From Shewanella sp. (GTDB lineage Bacteria; Pseudomonadota; Gammaproteobacteria; Enterobacterales; Shewanellaceae), in the NCBI GenBank assembly GCA_028223395.1, contig JAOIUG010000006.1:1-64000 (forward strand): 64,000 nucleotides of DNA, written 5' to 3'. The translations under genes and the position numbers were made by a program. Every line of letters starts with the position of its first letter. Position 1 is the first letter of the stretch. Positions 37,583 through 48,236 of this stretch are shown piece after piece. Under the pieces are notes generated by a model that ran no database searches, was not told the DNA's origin, and was given only the letters and a program-made list of their open reading frames with translations.

Positions 37583-38069
37583 CCGGCGATAATACAAATC
37601 CACACACTTTCCTCCAGGACTAGAATAAGGTTTGTTAAATTCATTTAGCACTGAATATGTCAGCGCTATTAGGCTATATGTACGGCGACTATATTCTCTA
37701 ATACTTGTAAGGAAACCGTAAATAGCCGCACCGTTTGTTTTGCATGTGCTTGTTACAAAGTTTTGCAAAGTCTTACAAAGTCTTACAAGATGTGTTTATA
37801 CCCCGCCCTTGCTGATAATAAGAACAACTCCATTGTATTAAAAGTGTTATTAAATGTTCGGAAAATGCATTCCTTTTTTAATTTGACTGTTTATTTGTGG
37901 TTTTAAATCAATTGCTTATGTTTTTTCTTTTGTTTTTTGTAACATGAAAAAATTAAAGGTTAAATATATTGTATAAAATAGCCCTTAAATGTTAGTGTGT
38001 TGTTGCAATATTTCTGCTTGATGAAATTTGCACGATAACTAATAACGATAGAGTTAAGGGAAATTAGGA
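37583..38069 (+). promoter_or_regulatory. Upstream region of the TonB-dependent receptor
   Basis: About 490 A/T-rich bases, with runs of T/A near 37870-37980. It includes three imperfect tandem copies of a 10-bp ACAAAGTCTT word at 37755-37784. The receptor promoter lies here, but its exact position is not clear. Confidence 0.4.
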
Positions 38070-41000
38070 ATGAACGGAAATAGCACTATAAAGCGATTTA
38101 CCGCTAGAAAAACACTTGCAGCACTTGCTGTTGGTTCTGTTTTAATGATGTCTACTCCAGCTGCAATCGCAGCTGATAAAGTCAATGGCACGATTGGTGG
38201 CCAGGTTTATGTCGGCTCTGGTGAGGAGCTACAAGGAGTATCTGTTGTTATCACACATGATACTAAAGGTTTGACACGAACTGTTACTACTGATAGCGAT
38301 GGTCGCTTTTCTATAAGATCGTTACCTATTGGTTTATATACTCTTAAATTTTTTAAGAACGGCTATGAAACACTAGAAGAAAAAAAATTAAGAATTAATG
38401 CAGGTCAACGTTCAACTATTGACGTTGAGATGTTATTGGCTGGCGTAGAGAGGATCTCTGTGACTGGCTCTAAAATCCGTAGATTGGATTTAGAGAACTC
38501 TTCAACCTCTTTGGTTATGACTGCGCAGGATCTAGAGCTTCTTCCTATTGCTTCTAATTTAGCCTCAGTAGCTTTACTTGCTCCAGGCACTTCTAGCGGA
38601 GATTCTGATTTCGGTAATCACGCATCATTTAATGGCGCATCGGTAGCTGAAAATGGATATTTCTTAAACGGTATTAATATAACCAATATCCGTACTGGTA
38701 TTGGTTATGTAGATTTACCTTGGGCTTCTATTTCCCAGATTAGCGTCATTAGTGGTGGTGTAAGCGCAGAATATGGTAACTTCATTGGCGGTGTTACTGA
38801 CTTAGTAAGTAAGTCTGGTGATAATGAATTTAATTTCGGAGTAGAAGTTAAGTATACTCCAAAGGACTTCCTTGATGGCGACTCTCCAGATGTATGGCTG
38901 AGTCAAGAAAATGATCCATCGTCGGCTTACATGGATGTTAACAATCAAGACGACACCTACGAAGAAACGGAAGCTAGTTTTTGGGCAAGTGGTGCAATTA
39001 TAGAAGATCATCTGTTTTTCTATGGTGTATATAACCCTAAATCTCAAAATGAAAACCGAGCCACTTCGGGTTCAATGATCAGGCGTGATACTACAGGGGA
39101 TTTCTGGTTAGGTAAGCTAGATTGGTATATTAATGATGACCATAGATTAGGAATAACGGGCTTTGGAAATGAGTTTGAGTGGGATGATGCGAGCGCAGCT
39201 TACAACGCTCAAACCAACAGAGTTATTGACGCAAGTGGGCAAGTATCTCCAGCAATAGCTGCAGGTCTGTATAAAAATGCCTCTAATGGGTTGTGGAGCC
39301 CATCTGCAGGCAACAAAAGCGGTGGCGAACTGTTTTCAGTTAATTACTCTGGAACGTTCACCGACTGGTTATCTGTATCGGCAGTATACGGTAAGTTGAC
39401 ACAGACACAGGAAACGATTAACCCTACAGCGGGTATTAATTACACCTATGATATTACGGGCCCTAGCCAGATTAATGTATTTAATTATGCGGCTATAAAT
39501 GATATCGATAAGCAAAAAGATACCAGAACAAACTTCCGTATTGATTTTGATATGGAGTTTGGTGATCACAATGTGAAACTTGGTTATGCAAATGAAAAAA
39601 TAGAAACATTTGATCACATCGTAGGTGCAGGTAGTGGCTGGAGAGCTGAAATTCGTCAGGTTACCAGTGATACTGATTGGACTGGCCTTGCAAATGGATC
39701 TTTTTACACTGCTAACCGAAAATTTGCTGTTCACGGCTCAACTGCTTCAACTTTGGAATCACTCTATATTCAAGATACTTGGTCTATAACGGACAACTTG
39801 GTTGTGAACTTAGGCTTACGTCATAGTGGCTTTAGTAATGAAAACAAGCAGGGTAATGAATATGTCTCTATGGAAAACCAGTTAGCTCCTAGAGTGGGTG
39901 TTAGTTATGACTTTATGGGTGATGGCTCTTCTAAACTGTCACTGAACTATGGTCGTTACTTCATGCCTGTTTCTCCTAATACCAACGTGCGTATGACTCT
40001 TGGAGAAACAAATAAATACGAGTATTTTGAAATTGACGGTATAGATCAGAACGGTGTACCAATTAGAGCTGACAATGGTAATGCGCCACTTTTATGGTCT
40101 AAAACTTATCAAGACGGTGTTCCTGCACAACCATGGGAAACAATGGCTGATGCTAAACTATCACCTATGTATTCAGACGAATATGCAATTGCGTATCAGC
40201 ATGAGTTAAACGATGATTGGGCTGCTGGTCTTCGCATGACTTACATCAATTTAGAATCATCAATTGAAGATGTTTCTATGATGTATGCTTTGAAAAACTT
40301 GCAAAAAAATGATCCTGAGGCATATAAGAAACTAGGTATTGATACGAGTAATACTGATCTATGGATAGCTTCTTTGATTAATCCAGGACAACCTGTACAC
40401 ATGAGAGGCGATCTAAATGGCGATGGTGTTATTGGTGATAACGAATACCATACGTTTAGCGCTGAAGAGCTAGGGTATCCTGAAGCTGAGCGTAAGTATC
40501 GTTCTATAGAACTGACATTAGATGGTAATGTCAATGAAGACTTTAAATTGAATGCTAGCTATACGTATTCTAGATCTGAAGGTAATACAGAAGGTCTGCT
40601 TAAGTCTGATAATGACCAAGCTGATCCGGGTTGGACACGTTCATTTGACTCTCCAGAGTTGACTGATAACTCGTATGGTCGCCTTCCAAATGATACTCCT
40701 CATAACTTTAAACTACGTGGTACTTACCGTGTGACTGACGAGCTTTCTGTTGGTTTTGTTTCAAGCATAGTTTCAGGTCGCCCAATCAATGCGTTTGGCT
40801 ACCACCCTACAGATGCTGGATCTTGTGCAACTAGTGTTTCTCAGTGCTGGGATAACGAGGATCCAAACTTCTATGTCAATGGTCAGCCATCAGAGCGTGG
40901 TAGTGCTGGTCGAACACCAACAATTTACAACTTTGATTTAAATGTACTTTACACTCAACAAGTTGGGCCTGGAGATTTGACGTTGCAAGCTAGTCTTTTC

Positions 41001-41147
41001 AACGTATTTAACTTCAAGTCAGTGACGCAAGTTGAAGAACAGTATGAAATTAATAAAACGATTGGTTCAGAAAACCCGAATTATGGTACGGGAACTAATT
41101 ATCAATCACCTCGATATGTGACGCTAACGGCTCGTTACGAGTTTTAA
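38070..41147 (+). CDS. TonB-dependent receptor with N-terminal carboxypeptidase-regulatory-like domain
   Basis: 1,025 residues. A signal peptide (to about residue 35, ending AAIAA) precedes a carboxypeptidase-regulatory-like beta-sandwich (NGTIGGQVYVGSGEELQGVSVVI to about 120). The plug domain contains VISGGVSAEYGNFIGGVTDLVSK, and a long outer-membrane barrel ends in ARYEF with a C-terminal Phe, as needed for BAM insertion. This layout is that of Oar-like receptors. The ligand is unknown; no iron-uptake or polysaccharide genes adjoin it. DLNGDGVIGDNE near residue 790 looks like a calcium-binding loop. Confidence 0.9.
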   Translation: MNGNSTIKRFTARKTLAALAVGSVLMMSTPAAIAADKVNGTIGGQVYVGSGEELQGVSVVITHDTKGLTRTVTTDSDGRFSIRSLPIGLYTLKFFKNGYETLEEKKLRINAGQRSTIDVEMLLAGVERISVTGSKIRRLDLENSSTSLVMTAQDLELLPIASNLASVALLAPGTSSGDSDFGNHASFNGASVAENGYFLNGINITNIRTGIGYVDLPWASISQISVISGGVSAEYGNFIGGVTDLVSKSGDNEFNFGVEVKYTPKDFLDGDSPDVWLSQENDPSSAYMDVNNQDDTYEETEASFWASGAIIEDHLFFYGVYNPKSQNENRATSGSMIRRDTTGDFWLGKLDWYINDDHRLGITGFGNEFEWDDASAAYNAQTNRVIDASGQVSPAIAAGLYKNASNGLWSPSAGNKSGGELFSVNYSGTFTDWLSVSAVYGKLTQTQETINPTAGINYTYDITGPSQINVFNYAAINDIDKQKDTRTNFRIDFDMEFGDHNVKLGYANEKIETFDHIVGAGSGWRAEIRQVTSDTDWTGLANGSFYTANRKFAVHGSTASTLESLYIQDTWSITDNLVVNLGLRHSGFSNENKQGNEYVSMENQLAPRVGVSYDFMGDGSSKLSLNYGRYFMPVSPNTNVRMTLGETNKYEYFEIDGIDQNGVPIRADNGNAPLLWSKTYQDGVPAQPWETMADAKLSPMYSDEYAIAYQHELNDDWAAGLRMTYINLESSIEDVSMMYALKNLQKNDPEAYKKLGIDTSNTDLWIASLINPGQPVHMRGDLNGDGVIGDNEYHTFSAEELGYPEAERKYRSIELTLDGNVNEDFKLNASYTYSRSEGNTEGLLKSDNDQADPGWTRSFDSPELTDNSYGRLPNDTPHNFKLRGTYRVTDELSVGFVSSIVSGRPINAFGYHPTDAGSCATSVSQCWDNEDPNFYVNGQPSERGSAGRTPTIYNFDLNVLYTQQVGPGDLTLQASLFNVFNFKSVTQVEEQYEINKTIGSENPNYGTGTNYQSPRYVTLTARYEF

Positions 41148-41597
41148 GTATACTCATATCAACAGTGTGTATTAAGCAGTAAAAGCTATCACATTATTAA
41201 TGCCAGTAAGTTAAGCTTGCTGGCATTTTTTAATGAGAGTGTGATGATTATCCTGCTAACTCTTGAAAGTGTTTAATCGCAATTTAAAATGTATATAGAC
41301 TCTTTTTGGTGAGGCTTTAAGATCGTGGCTAATATTAGTTAATCACTACACCTAAATACACAAGGTAAATAGTCGCTAAATAGGCACCGCCACCATTTTT
41401 TTGACTATTAAATAAACGGAGACTAGACGTGTTAACTCGTTGCTTCACTGACAAAGACAAGTGATAGCGAGATAAATTTCAAACGAAAATATCAATATAA
41501 AGTGTACTGAGTACAGCCCATTAGTATACAGTCTTAACGCGTGTAAGCTTTCAGTTAACTTCCTCTAATAGAGTACGCTTTTGGTTGTTATATTGAA
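41148..41597. other. Intergenic region after the TonB receptor
   Basis: 450 bases between convergent genes. Apart from the receptor's terminator I see no gene, operator or repeat in it. Confidence 0.4.
41199..41231 (+). terminator. TonB receptor terminator
   Basis: Stem AATGCCAG / CTGGCATT with inner AAG/CTT pairing and a T6 run, about 50 bases past the receptor stop. Confidence 0.85.
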
Positions 41598-42137
41598 CTA
41601 TCTTTTTAAAATACTCATTAAGTCCTGCTCTAAACTCACTTCAGGCTTTTCAATAATACGCCCAAGCTCGTTATGGCCTTGTTCAACAATAATGGTTGGA
41701 ATACGGCTGAACTGATAGTGCTTAGCCAACCCTTGTGGATCTTCTTTCGCTCTATCAACGCCAATGAACTGCACGGTAATATTCGGGTTATTAACTTGCT
41801 CCATAACACGGATTAACCGCGGAGTTTCACGGTGACAATCTGGGCACCAAGTACCTATAATAACCGTGATTTCAGTCGGCTCCGTGATAGTTTGTAGTTG
41901 TGCAATAGTGGCTCGATCAGCTTTGTAATCGTTATATTCTTGGCTGAACCAGTCAAACACATTGAGTTGTTCGTTGGTCACTAATCCGGTTAAGATCACG
42001 TCTTGTTTCTCCTCGCTACAAGTGGCTATAAAGCCCTCTTGCTCGCCTTTTTCGAATGCACAACCACTGCTGGCCATGCTTTGGCTGCTAAAAAATAAAA
42101 CGGTGGTGGCAAGTAATGCTTTGACGTTATTGTGCAT
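41598..42137 (-). CDS. Exported thioredoxin-like protein
   Basis: 179 residues from the ATG at 42137, with a signal peptide ending near SMAS. A second cysteine pair (CAF...ATCSEE) lies near the mature N-terminus. The thioredoxin fold has CPDC in IIGTWCPDCHRETPRL and the cis-Pro loop SRIPTIIVEQ. It is likely periplasmic with a disulfide reductase or oxidase role; the partner is unknown. The frame is open to a TTG at 42161, but the ATG gives a normal signal sequence. Confidence 0.8.
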   Translation of the reverse strand: MHNNVKALLATTVLFFSSQSMASSGCAFEKGEQEGFIATCSEEKQDVILTGLVTNEQLNVFDWFSQEYNDYKADRATIAQLQTITEPTEITVIIGTWCPDCHRETPRLIRVMEQVNNPNITVQFIGVDRAKEDPQGLAKHYQFSRIPTIIVEQGHNELGRIIEKPEVSLEQDLMSILKR

Positions 42138-42315
42138 GATTGTCTTGTTCACTTGAAGCAATGAATTTGACTTTATTCAATCACGTCTAAAGCGGGAGAT
42201 AAAGTGTGTTGAGACGAGGTGTTACGCAGATCACGAGCATATTATTGATTTAGTGGTTGATGTCACATTAAATCGATTTTGAGCTAACCCGCAACGGGAA
42301 GGCTTTGCGCTGCTA

Positions 42316-42346
42316 AAATATGCCACTGTGAGTCAGTGGCATTTTG
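42316..42346 (-). terminator. hemB terminator
   Basis: Stem ATGCCACTG / CAGTGGCAT (42320-42342) with a 5-nt loop, followed on the minus strand by ATTTTA, 15 bases past the hemB stop. Confidence 0.85.
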
Positions 42347-42357
42347 TTGGTTTCGGG

Positions 42358-43392
<1,035 letters not shown>

Positions 43393-43403
43393 TCAGTCTT
43401 GCT

Positions 43404-45281
43404 TTAGACGTCATCGAGTTCAACGTTATAGAGTATGACGCGATTACGGCCTTCATTTTTCGCACGGTAAAGTGCTTTATCTGCCTGAGCTAATAGCAAG
43501 GTTGTGTGTTGGTCCGATGAGGCTATATCGACGCTCACTCCAATACTCACCGTTAGCGGAATAGTAATATCGCTCCAGCTTATCGGCAACTCAAAAATGG
43601 CTTTGCGGATTGATTCGGCAACTTGCAAAGCGCCTTCTTGATTGGTATTGGGCAGTATAATAGCAAATTCTTCACCGCCAAAACGTGACACTAAGTCTGT
43701 TGGTCGTTTTAACTGTTGTTTTAATCTGGTGGCAGTCATACGTAAAGCATGATCACCGGCGAGATGACCGTAAGTATCATTAATGGCTTTAAAGTGGTCA
43801 ATATCGAGCATGACGAGGGCGATGGGAGTATGTTGTCGACGACTGATCCGGCATTCTGCATGCAGCCGTCTATCGAAGCTATTTCTATTTTTGAGCCCGG
43901 TTAAACTATCAATGGTGGCTTGCTCTGTGAGTTTTTGATTGGCTTCGTTGAGTTCACGAAGCGCCACTTCAAGCTCGAGTGTACGCTCTTGTACAATTTG
44001 CCCTAATTGCTCACGGTTTCTGGCTTCAATACGCAGGGCTTCATCGCGCGCTTGTTTCACATTTTCTGCTTGTTGTAGCGCTTCTTGTTGGATCTGTAGC
44101 TTGGCTAAGCGCTCGTCATTGTACCGAATGGCTAATAAAGCAGCCATAAAGACGATTTCAAAACTCAGACCGAACAAGAAAGGGGTCGTGGTTTGTATAT
44201 CTAACTCTATATAGTCTAAATACATCAAGCCTGAAAGCAGTGCACCGCACATCATAGCTGACCAGCCTAGCGCGAATAACTTGGCTAACTTATGGCCTCT
44301 AAACCCTTGCAATAGAGCGATGTACATGAGCAACACGCTCGTCAGCATCATGGCCCATACATCTATCATTAGCGACAAGTGATAATCGAGAAATAAGCCT
44401 ACAGAGAGCAATAATAACGAGGCTGCAGCGCCAGTACGACACACCTCTAGCATCGCGGGGCTGTGGTATTTAAGTTGCATGACCTTTTCTGAGAATAAAA
44501 AGGCAAATGACATCGATATACACAGTAAAATTTGTAAAATGAACGTTTGTACAACTGGCAAGTGTGGCCAAAGAAAGCGAAAGCCTACTCCGTGTAAGGC
44601 GGTCACAAATAAGGTTAAAGACAGCACATAGCCTGCATAGTAGCTATAGCTGAATGAATGTGAAGTTAGCGCGATGAATAAACTGAAAAGGCCAATTGCG
44701 CAAAGAACACCGATTTGAAAGCCATAGATTAATGACTCTTTCTCGATATTTTGGTAATAGGCGTTATCGGTCCATAATTTTATGTCGAGACTTTCTGATC
44801 CTGTGGTGGTGATTTTAAAATAAAATGTTTGTAATTCTTTGCTTTTATTATTAAAAGGGTACGAAAAAGTGTTTGCGATAATAGGCCTTTTTGCAAAGGG
44901 GAGTGTATCGCCCATACGCGTTTTATAGAGCAGTCGATGTCGATTGAAATGGTATAACTCGATGAGATCTAAATGAGGGTTAATAAAAGACAACACTCTA
45001 TTGGTGGTGAAAGCGCCGTGGCTGTGTAGGCTGAATTTAACCCATAAGTGTTGGGTCTTTAAATCTTTTAGCGTCTCTTTTGATAGCTTTTGCCAGTGGG
45101 TTGCTGGCAATTGACGAATCTGTGAAATATCGCTGTCTTGCATCGCAGGCATCACATATAGCCAATTTTTTAAGTCCAACTCTGCTGGGGTATGACCATC
45201 GATGAAAAGAACATCCTCAGCATTTGTCAGGCATGAGAATAACAACAGCGCGAGCGATATAAAGCGAGTAATGGATAACAT
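43404..45281 (-). CDS. 7TMR-DISM membrane diguanylate cyclase
   Basis: 625 residues: signal peptide (to about 21), periplasmic sensor domain (about 25-170, 7TMR-DISM extracellular type), seven predicted transmembrane helices (about 185-395), a coiled coil (RLAKLQIQQEALQQAENVKQ) and a GGDEF domain. The active site is GGEEF in LVSRFGGEEFAIILP, and RPTD five residues upstream fits the RxxD inhibitory I-site, so c-di-GMP feedback inhibition is expected. It overlaps the tatD stop by one base (TAATG). The sensed signal is unknown. Confidence 0.9.
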   Translation of the reverse strand: MLSITRFISLALLLFSCLTNAEDVLFIDGHTPAELDLKNWLYVMPAMQDSDISQIRQLPATHWQKLSKETLKDLKTQHLWVKFSLHSHGAFTTNRVLSFINPHLDLIELYHFNRHRLLYKTRMGDTLPFAKRPIIANTFSYPFNNKSKELQTFYFKITTTGSESLDIKLWTDNAYYQNIEKESLIYGFQIGVLCAIGLFSLFIALTSHSFSYSYYAGYVLSLTLFVTALHGVGFRFLWPHLPVVQTFILQILLCISMSFAFLFSEKVMQLKYHSPAMLEVCRTGAAASLLLLSVGLFLDYHLSLMIDVWAMMLTSVLLMYIALLQGFRGHKLAKLFALGWSAMMCGALLSGLMYLDYIELDIQTTTPFLFGLSFEIVFMAALLAIRYNDERLAKLQIQQEALQQAENVKQARDEALRIEARNREQLGQIVQERTLELEVALRELNEANQKLTEQATIDSLTGLKNRNSFDRRLHAECRISRRQHTPIALVMLDIDHFKAINDTYGHLAGDHALRMTATRLKQQLKRPTDLVSRFGGEEFAIILPNTNQEGALQVAESIRKAIFELPISWSDITIPLTVSIGVSVDIASSDQHTTLLLAQADKALYRAKNEGRNRVILYNVELDDV

Positions 45282-46075
45282 TAATAGGGCAAACCAAAGA
45301 GTGAACGGCTGTTTTTATAAGTCATAGCGGCAAAATCATGTAATGGTTGTTGCCGTAGTTGAGCGATATACTGGGCAATGTAAGGTAAATACTTGGGTTC
45401 ATTTTTAGACGATTTAGGCTTAGGGCGTAAACTTCTTGGCAGTAAATAGGGACTGTCTGTTTCGATCACAATGCGGTTATCTGGGATCAGTGGCACTAAC
45501 TGTGCGAGTGTTTGCCCTCTGCGCTCATCACATACCCAACCGGTGATCCCTAAGTAAATATCGAGATCTAAATAGGCCATTAAGCTGTCTTTATTGCCGG
45601 TAAAGCAGTGCAGCAGTACCGCAGGGAGCTCTGAGCGGTACTCTTTTAAAATCGCTAAAAAATCGTCGTGTGCGTCGCGCTCATGCATTAAGACCGGTTT
45701 TTGCAGCTCAACGGCTAAGGCGAGCTGCTCTGCAAAGGCGTGCCTTTGTTGCGCGCGGGGGGAAAAATCACGGTTGTAATCTAAGCCACATTCTCCCACA
45801 GCGACAACACATGACGCTGCACTTAAACGTTTGATGCTATTGCGACTGTCTTCATCCCACTGGCTGGCATGATGAGGATGAATCCCGGCTGTGGAATAAA
45901 GCTGCTCAGGGAAAGCTGCACATAGCGCTATGGCGTCACGGCTTTCTTGTATATGGCTGGCGATCACCAGCATTGAATTGACGCCAACCTGAGCCGCCTC
46001 TGCAATGACTCTATCAGCCTCAGCTGCTAATTTATTGCCAATGAAATTGACCGCAATGTCCATATACTGTGGCAT
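45281..46075 (-). CDS. tatD: TatD-family metal-dependent DNase
   Basis: 264 residues. Metal ligands appear in VNF (the usual HxH region is degenerate), VGECGLDYNRDF, VLMHERDAHDDF, LLHCFTG and ETDSPYLLPRSLRPKP, the TatD signature. It is a 3'-5' exonuclease/quality-control nuclease not required for Tat export despite its name. It overlaps its neighbours on both sides by one base, so it is translationally coupled. The N-terminus MPQYMDIAVNFIGN has Asp-Ile-Ala-Val-Asn where many TatDs have D-x-x-x-N/H, so metal coordination may follow the TatD rather than YcfH subtype. Confidence 0.92.
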   Translation of the reverse strand: MPQYMDIAVNFIGNKLAAEADRVIAEAAQVGVNSMLVIASHIQESRDAIALCAAFPEQLYSTAGIHPHHASQWDEDSRNSIKRLSAASCVVAVGECGLDYNRDFSPRAQQRHAFAEQLALAVELQKPVLMHERDAHDDFLAILKEYRSELPAVLLHCFTGNKDSLMAYLDLDIYLGITGWVCDERRGQTLAQLVPLIPDNRIVIETDSPYLLPRSLRPKPKSSKNEPKYLPYIAQYIAQLRQQPLHDFAAMTYKNSRSLFGLPY

Positions 46076-46557
46076 TATTTGATACGTTTCACTCTAATGG
46101 TGGAGTTACGCTCTGCAGTACCGAGCATGAAGGAGCTTAGCGCCGCTGTTTTTATGAATACTTTTTGTTGAGGTTCAAGTTTAAATCGGCGGGTACCTGT
46201 TTGTTTCCATATTTGGCCATTTTCAAAGGTGATCTTCAAAGCGCCATATGGATCTTTGCTCACTTGTTTGACGATAAGGTGGATCGTGTCGAGCTTTTCT
46301 TCTTTGCTAGGCTTTTTTAGGTTGCCAAATTCATCGACTTTTTCTGCTGCGGTTTTTACAGGCTCATGGACTGGGTTTCTTTTTGCCGCGACAGGCTGGT
46401 TGCCTATTGAGTGGGCAAGATTGTCGTAACAAATAAGGCGTTCAAGCTTATCTTGTTTGGCGGCGCAGTTTGATAGTTGTGACGCAATAGTCGCATTTGC
46501 ATGCGCTGAAAATGCAATTGTTGCTACAGTAAATAATAAAAGCGAAGATTTGAGCAT
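46075..46557 (-). CDS. Exported protein of unknown function between tatC and tatD
   Basis: 160 residues from the ATG at 46557 (AAAGGA upstream); the frame is open to 46605. A signal peptide ends near AHANA. The segment ASQLSNCAAKQDKLERLICYDNLA, with two cysteines and a charged helix ending in YD, resembles the short N-terminal motif of VasI-like and other periplasmic proteins, but I cannot assign a family with confidence. A basic linker precedes a small beta-rich C-terminal part (IHLIVKQVSKDPYGALKITF) with an SH3-like look. It is coupled to tatD. Confidence 0.75.
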   Translation of the reverse strand: MLKSSLLLFTVATIAFSAHANATIASQLSNCAAKQDKLERLICYDNLAHSIGNQPVAAKRNPVHEPVKTAAEKVDEFGNLKKPSKEEKLDTIHLIVKQVSKDPYGALKITFENGQIWKQTGTRRFKLEPQQKVFIKTAALSSFMLGTAERNSTIRVKRIK

Positions 46558-46703
46558 AAAAATATCCTTTCTTATTAGAATACGAACACTTAAGCGTTCG
46601 GTCACCCGTCATCTTCAAAGCTTAACAGTTAATGAGGCTAAGTCCTATATGTGACTGTTTTGTTTTTATATTAAAAAAGAAAATGTAGCAGTCTATAAAG
46701 TAA

Positions 46704-46733
46704 AAAAGGCATTGCCTTATTGGCAATACCTTC
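46704..46733 (-). terminator. tat operon terminator
   Basis: Minus-strand stem AAGGTATTGCC / GGCAATGCCTT (one G-U pair) with AATAA loop and a following T-run (TTTTAC), about 30 bases past the tatC stop. Confidence 0.75.
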
Positions 46734-46763
46734 TTGTATTTGGTGTATTAAAGTGGCTGTATG

Positions 46764-47525
46764 TTAGCTTTTTTCATTACCAATAGACGGTTGCTGTTGG
46801 TCTTCTTCATCCTCTTTTTTGCTGTAAAAGCGTGCAGCAATTAAGCCGCCTTCAAACAAAATCAGCATCGGGATCGCAAGCATGGTTTGAGAAATAATAT
46901 CGGGTGGTGTGAGTAACATGCCGATAATAAATGCACCGACGACAATATAGGGTCGTTTTTGCTTTAATTCTTCAGGGGTTGTTACTCCGGCCCAACACAA
47001 CAACACGACCGCAACGGGGATTTCAAACGCCAAACCGAATGCAAAAAATAACTTTAAAATAAAGCTTAAATAACTGCTTATGTCAGTAGCAACTTGCACT
47101 CCATCAGGTGCAACGCTGGTGAAAAAACCAAATACCACAGGAAACACGACGTAATAGGCAAAGGCTATACCGAGATAAAATAAAAAAGTGCTGCTTGCAA
47201 GCAGTGGCACCACTAGGCGTTTTTCATGTTTATATAGCCCTGGTGCAACAAACGACCATATTTGCAGCAGGACGTAAGGGATCGCAATAAAAAATGCCAA
47301 CACTAATGTGAGTTTAAAGGGCGCAAAAAAAGGCGCTGCAACATCGGTTGCAATCATGCTGCTCGATTCCGGCAGCACTTGCATTAAGGGAGTGGCCATA
47401 TAATGGTAGATATCGTTGGCCCAATAGACCAAGGCAATAAATACTAATAAAACGCTACCAATTGCTCGAAGTAACTTGGTTCGTAATTCAAGCAAATGGC
47501 TGATTAATGGCTGTTGTTGTGACAT
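46764..47525 (-). CDS. tatC: Sec-independent translocase TatC
   Basis: 253 residues with six predicted transmembrane helices. N-terminal [20 protein letters not shown] contains the family's HLxELRxR/KL signal-peptide-binding motif, and [13 protein letters not shown] follows. TatC is the twin-arginine receptor. The start is 3 bases from the tatB stop. It closes the ubiEJB-tatABC cluster before a terminator. Confidence 0.97.
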   Translation of the reverse strand: MSQQQPLISHLLELRTKLLRAIGSVLLVFIALVYWANDIYHYMATPLMQVLPESSSMIATDVAAPFFAPFKLTLVLAFFIAIPYVLLQIWSFVAPGLYKHEKRLVVPLLASSTFLFYLGIAFAYYVVFPVVFGFFTSVAPDGVQVATDISSYLSFILKLFFAFGLAFEIPVAVVLLCWAGVTTPEELKQKRPYIVVGAFIIGMLLTPPDIISQTMLAIPMLILFEGGLIAARFYSKKEDEEDQQQPSIGNEKS

Positions 47526-47528
47526 GGA

Positions 47529-47924
47529 CTACCCGTTAGGTTTGTCTGATTTAGCGTTGTCTGCTGAAGTTGCCTTGGTAGTTGGTGTCGCTGAGGCCGG
47601 TGCTTTGTCTGCCGCAGGGGTATCTTCTACTTGATAAGGACGGTTAACAGATTCTGCCGCTTGTTTAAGTTGATCGATTGAATCTTGTAACTCAGGAGAA
47701 AGGTTTTTTAGCCCTTCTTTTTCTGCTTTTTTTAAATCATTATGCAACTGATCTATTTTTAGCTCTTGCTCTAATTCGTCTTTTACTGAGTTAGCCATTT
47801 TCTTCATGGCACGGATCCAGCTAGAAATTGAGCGCACCGCTGTAGGGAGCCTTTCAGGGCCGAGTACAACCAGCCCTAAGATCCCAATCAACAGCAACTC
47901 CATAAAACCGATACCGTCGAACAT
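47529..47924 (-). CDS. tatB: Sec-independent translocase TatB
   Basis: 131 residues: N-terminal helix [22 protein letters not shown] (with the Glu and Pro-Leu/Arg hinge of TatB), amphipathic helix, and an Ala/Lys/Thr-rich disordered tail. TatB with TatC forms the receptor complex for folded Tat substrates. It lies 6 bases after tatA. Confidence 0.95.
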   Translation of the reverse strand: MFDGIGFMELLLIGILGLVVLGPERLPTAVRSISSWIRAMKKMANSVKDELEQELKIDQLHNDLKKAEKEGLKNLSPELQDSIDQLKQAAESVNRPYQVEDTPAADKAPASATPTTKATSADNAKSDKPNG

Positions 47925-47930
47925 AGTCGA

Positions 47931-48176
47931 TTACGCCTGTTCTTTGCTCTTAGGATCAGCCACTTTCTCAGCTGTATTAAGCGTGCTTTTTTCTGTGTTG
48001 TCAGCCGCAGTGTCTTCTAAGGCTTGTTTCTTTTCTTCTTCAGGAGACATGGCGTTCTTGAAGCCTTTTACTGCACCGCCTAAGTCACCACCTAATGAGC
48101 GTAACTTCTTAGTTCCAAATAATAATACTACGATTAATGCAACAATGAGAAGTTGCCAAATGCTAATTCCGCCCAT
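47931..48176 (-). CDS. tatA: Sec-independent translocase TatA
   Basis: 81 residues beginning [20 protein letters not shown], then [20 protein letters not shown], the FGxxKL hinge and amphipathic helix of TatA. The acidic tail is typical. TatA polymerises to form the translocation path. The 60 bases after ubiB could hold a separate promoter. Confidence 0.96.
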   Translation of the reverse strand: MGGISIWQLLIVALIVVLLFGTKKLRSLGGDLGGAVKGFKNAMSPEEEKKQALEDTAADNTEKSTLNTAEKVADPKSKEQA

Positions 48177-48236
48177 GATGAATCCTCTTAATTTAGGTGC
48201 TGGTTCTATTATGAACCTTTAGTTATTTAGATCTAG

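Noticed and set aside
43939-44214. 91-codon plus-strand ORF
   Set aside because: Ser-rich antisense shadow of the coiled-coil region of the diguanylate cyclase.
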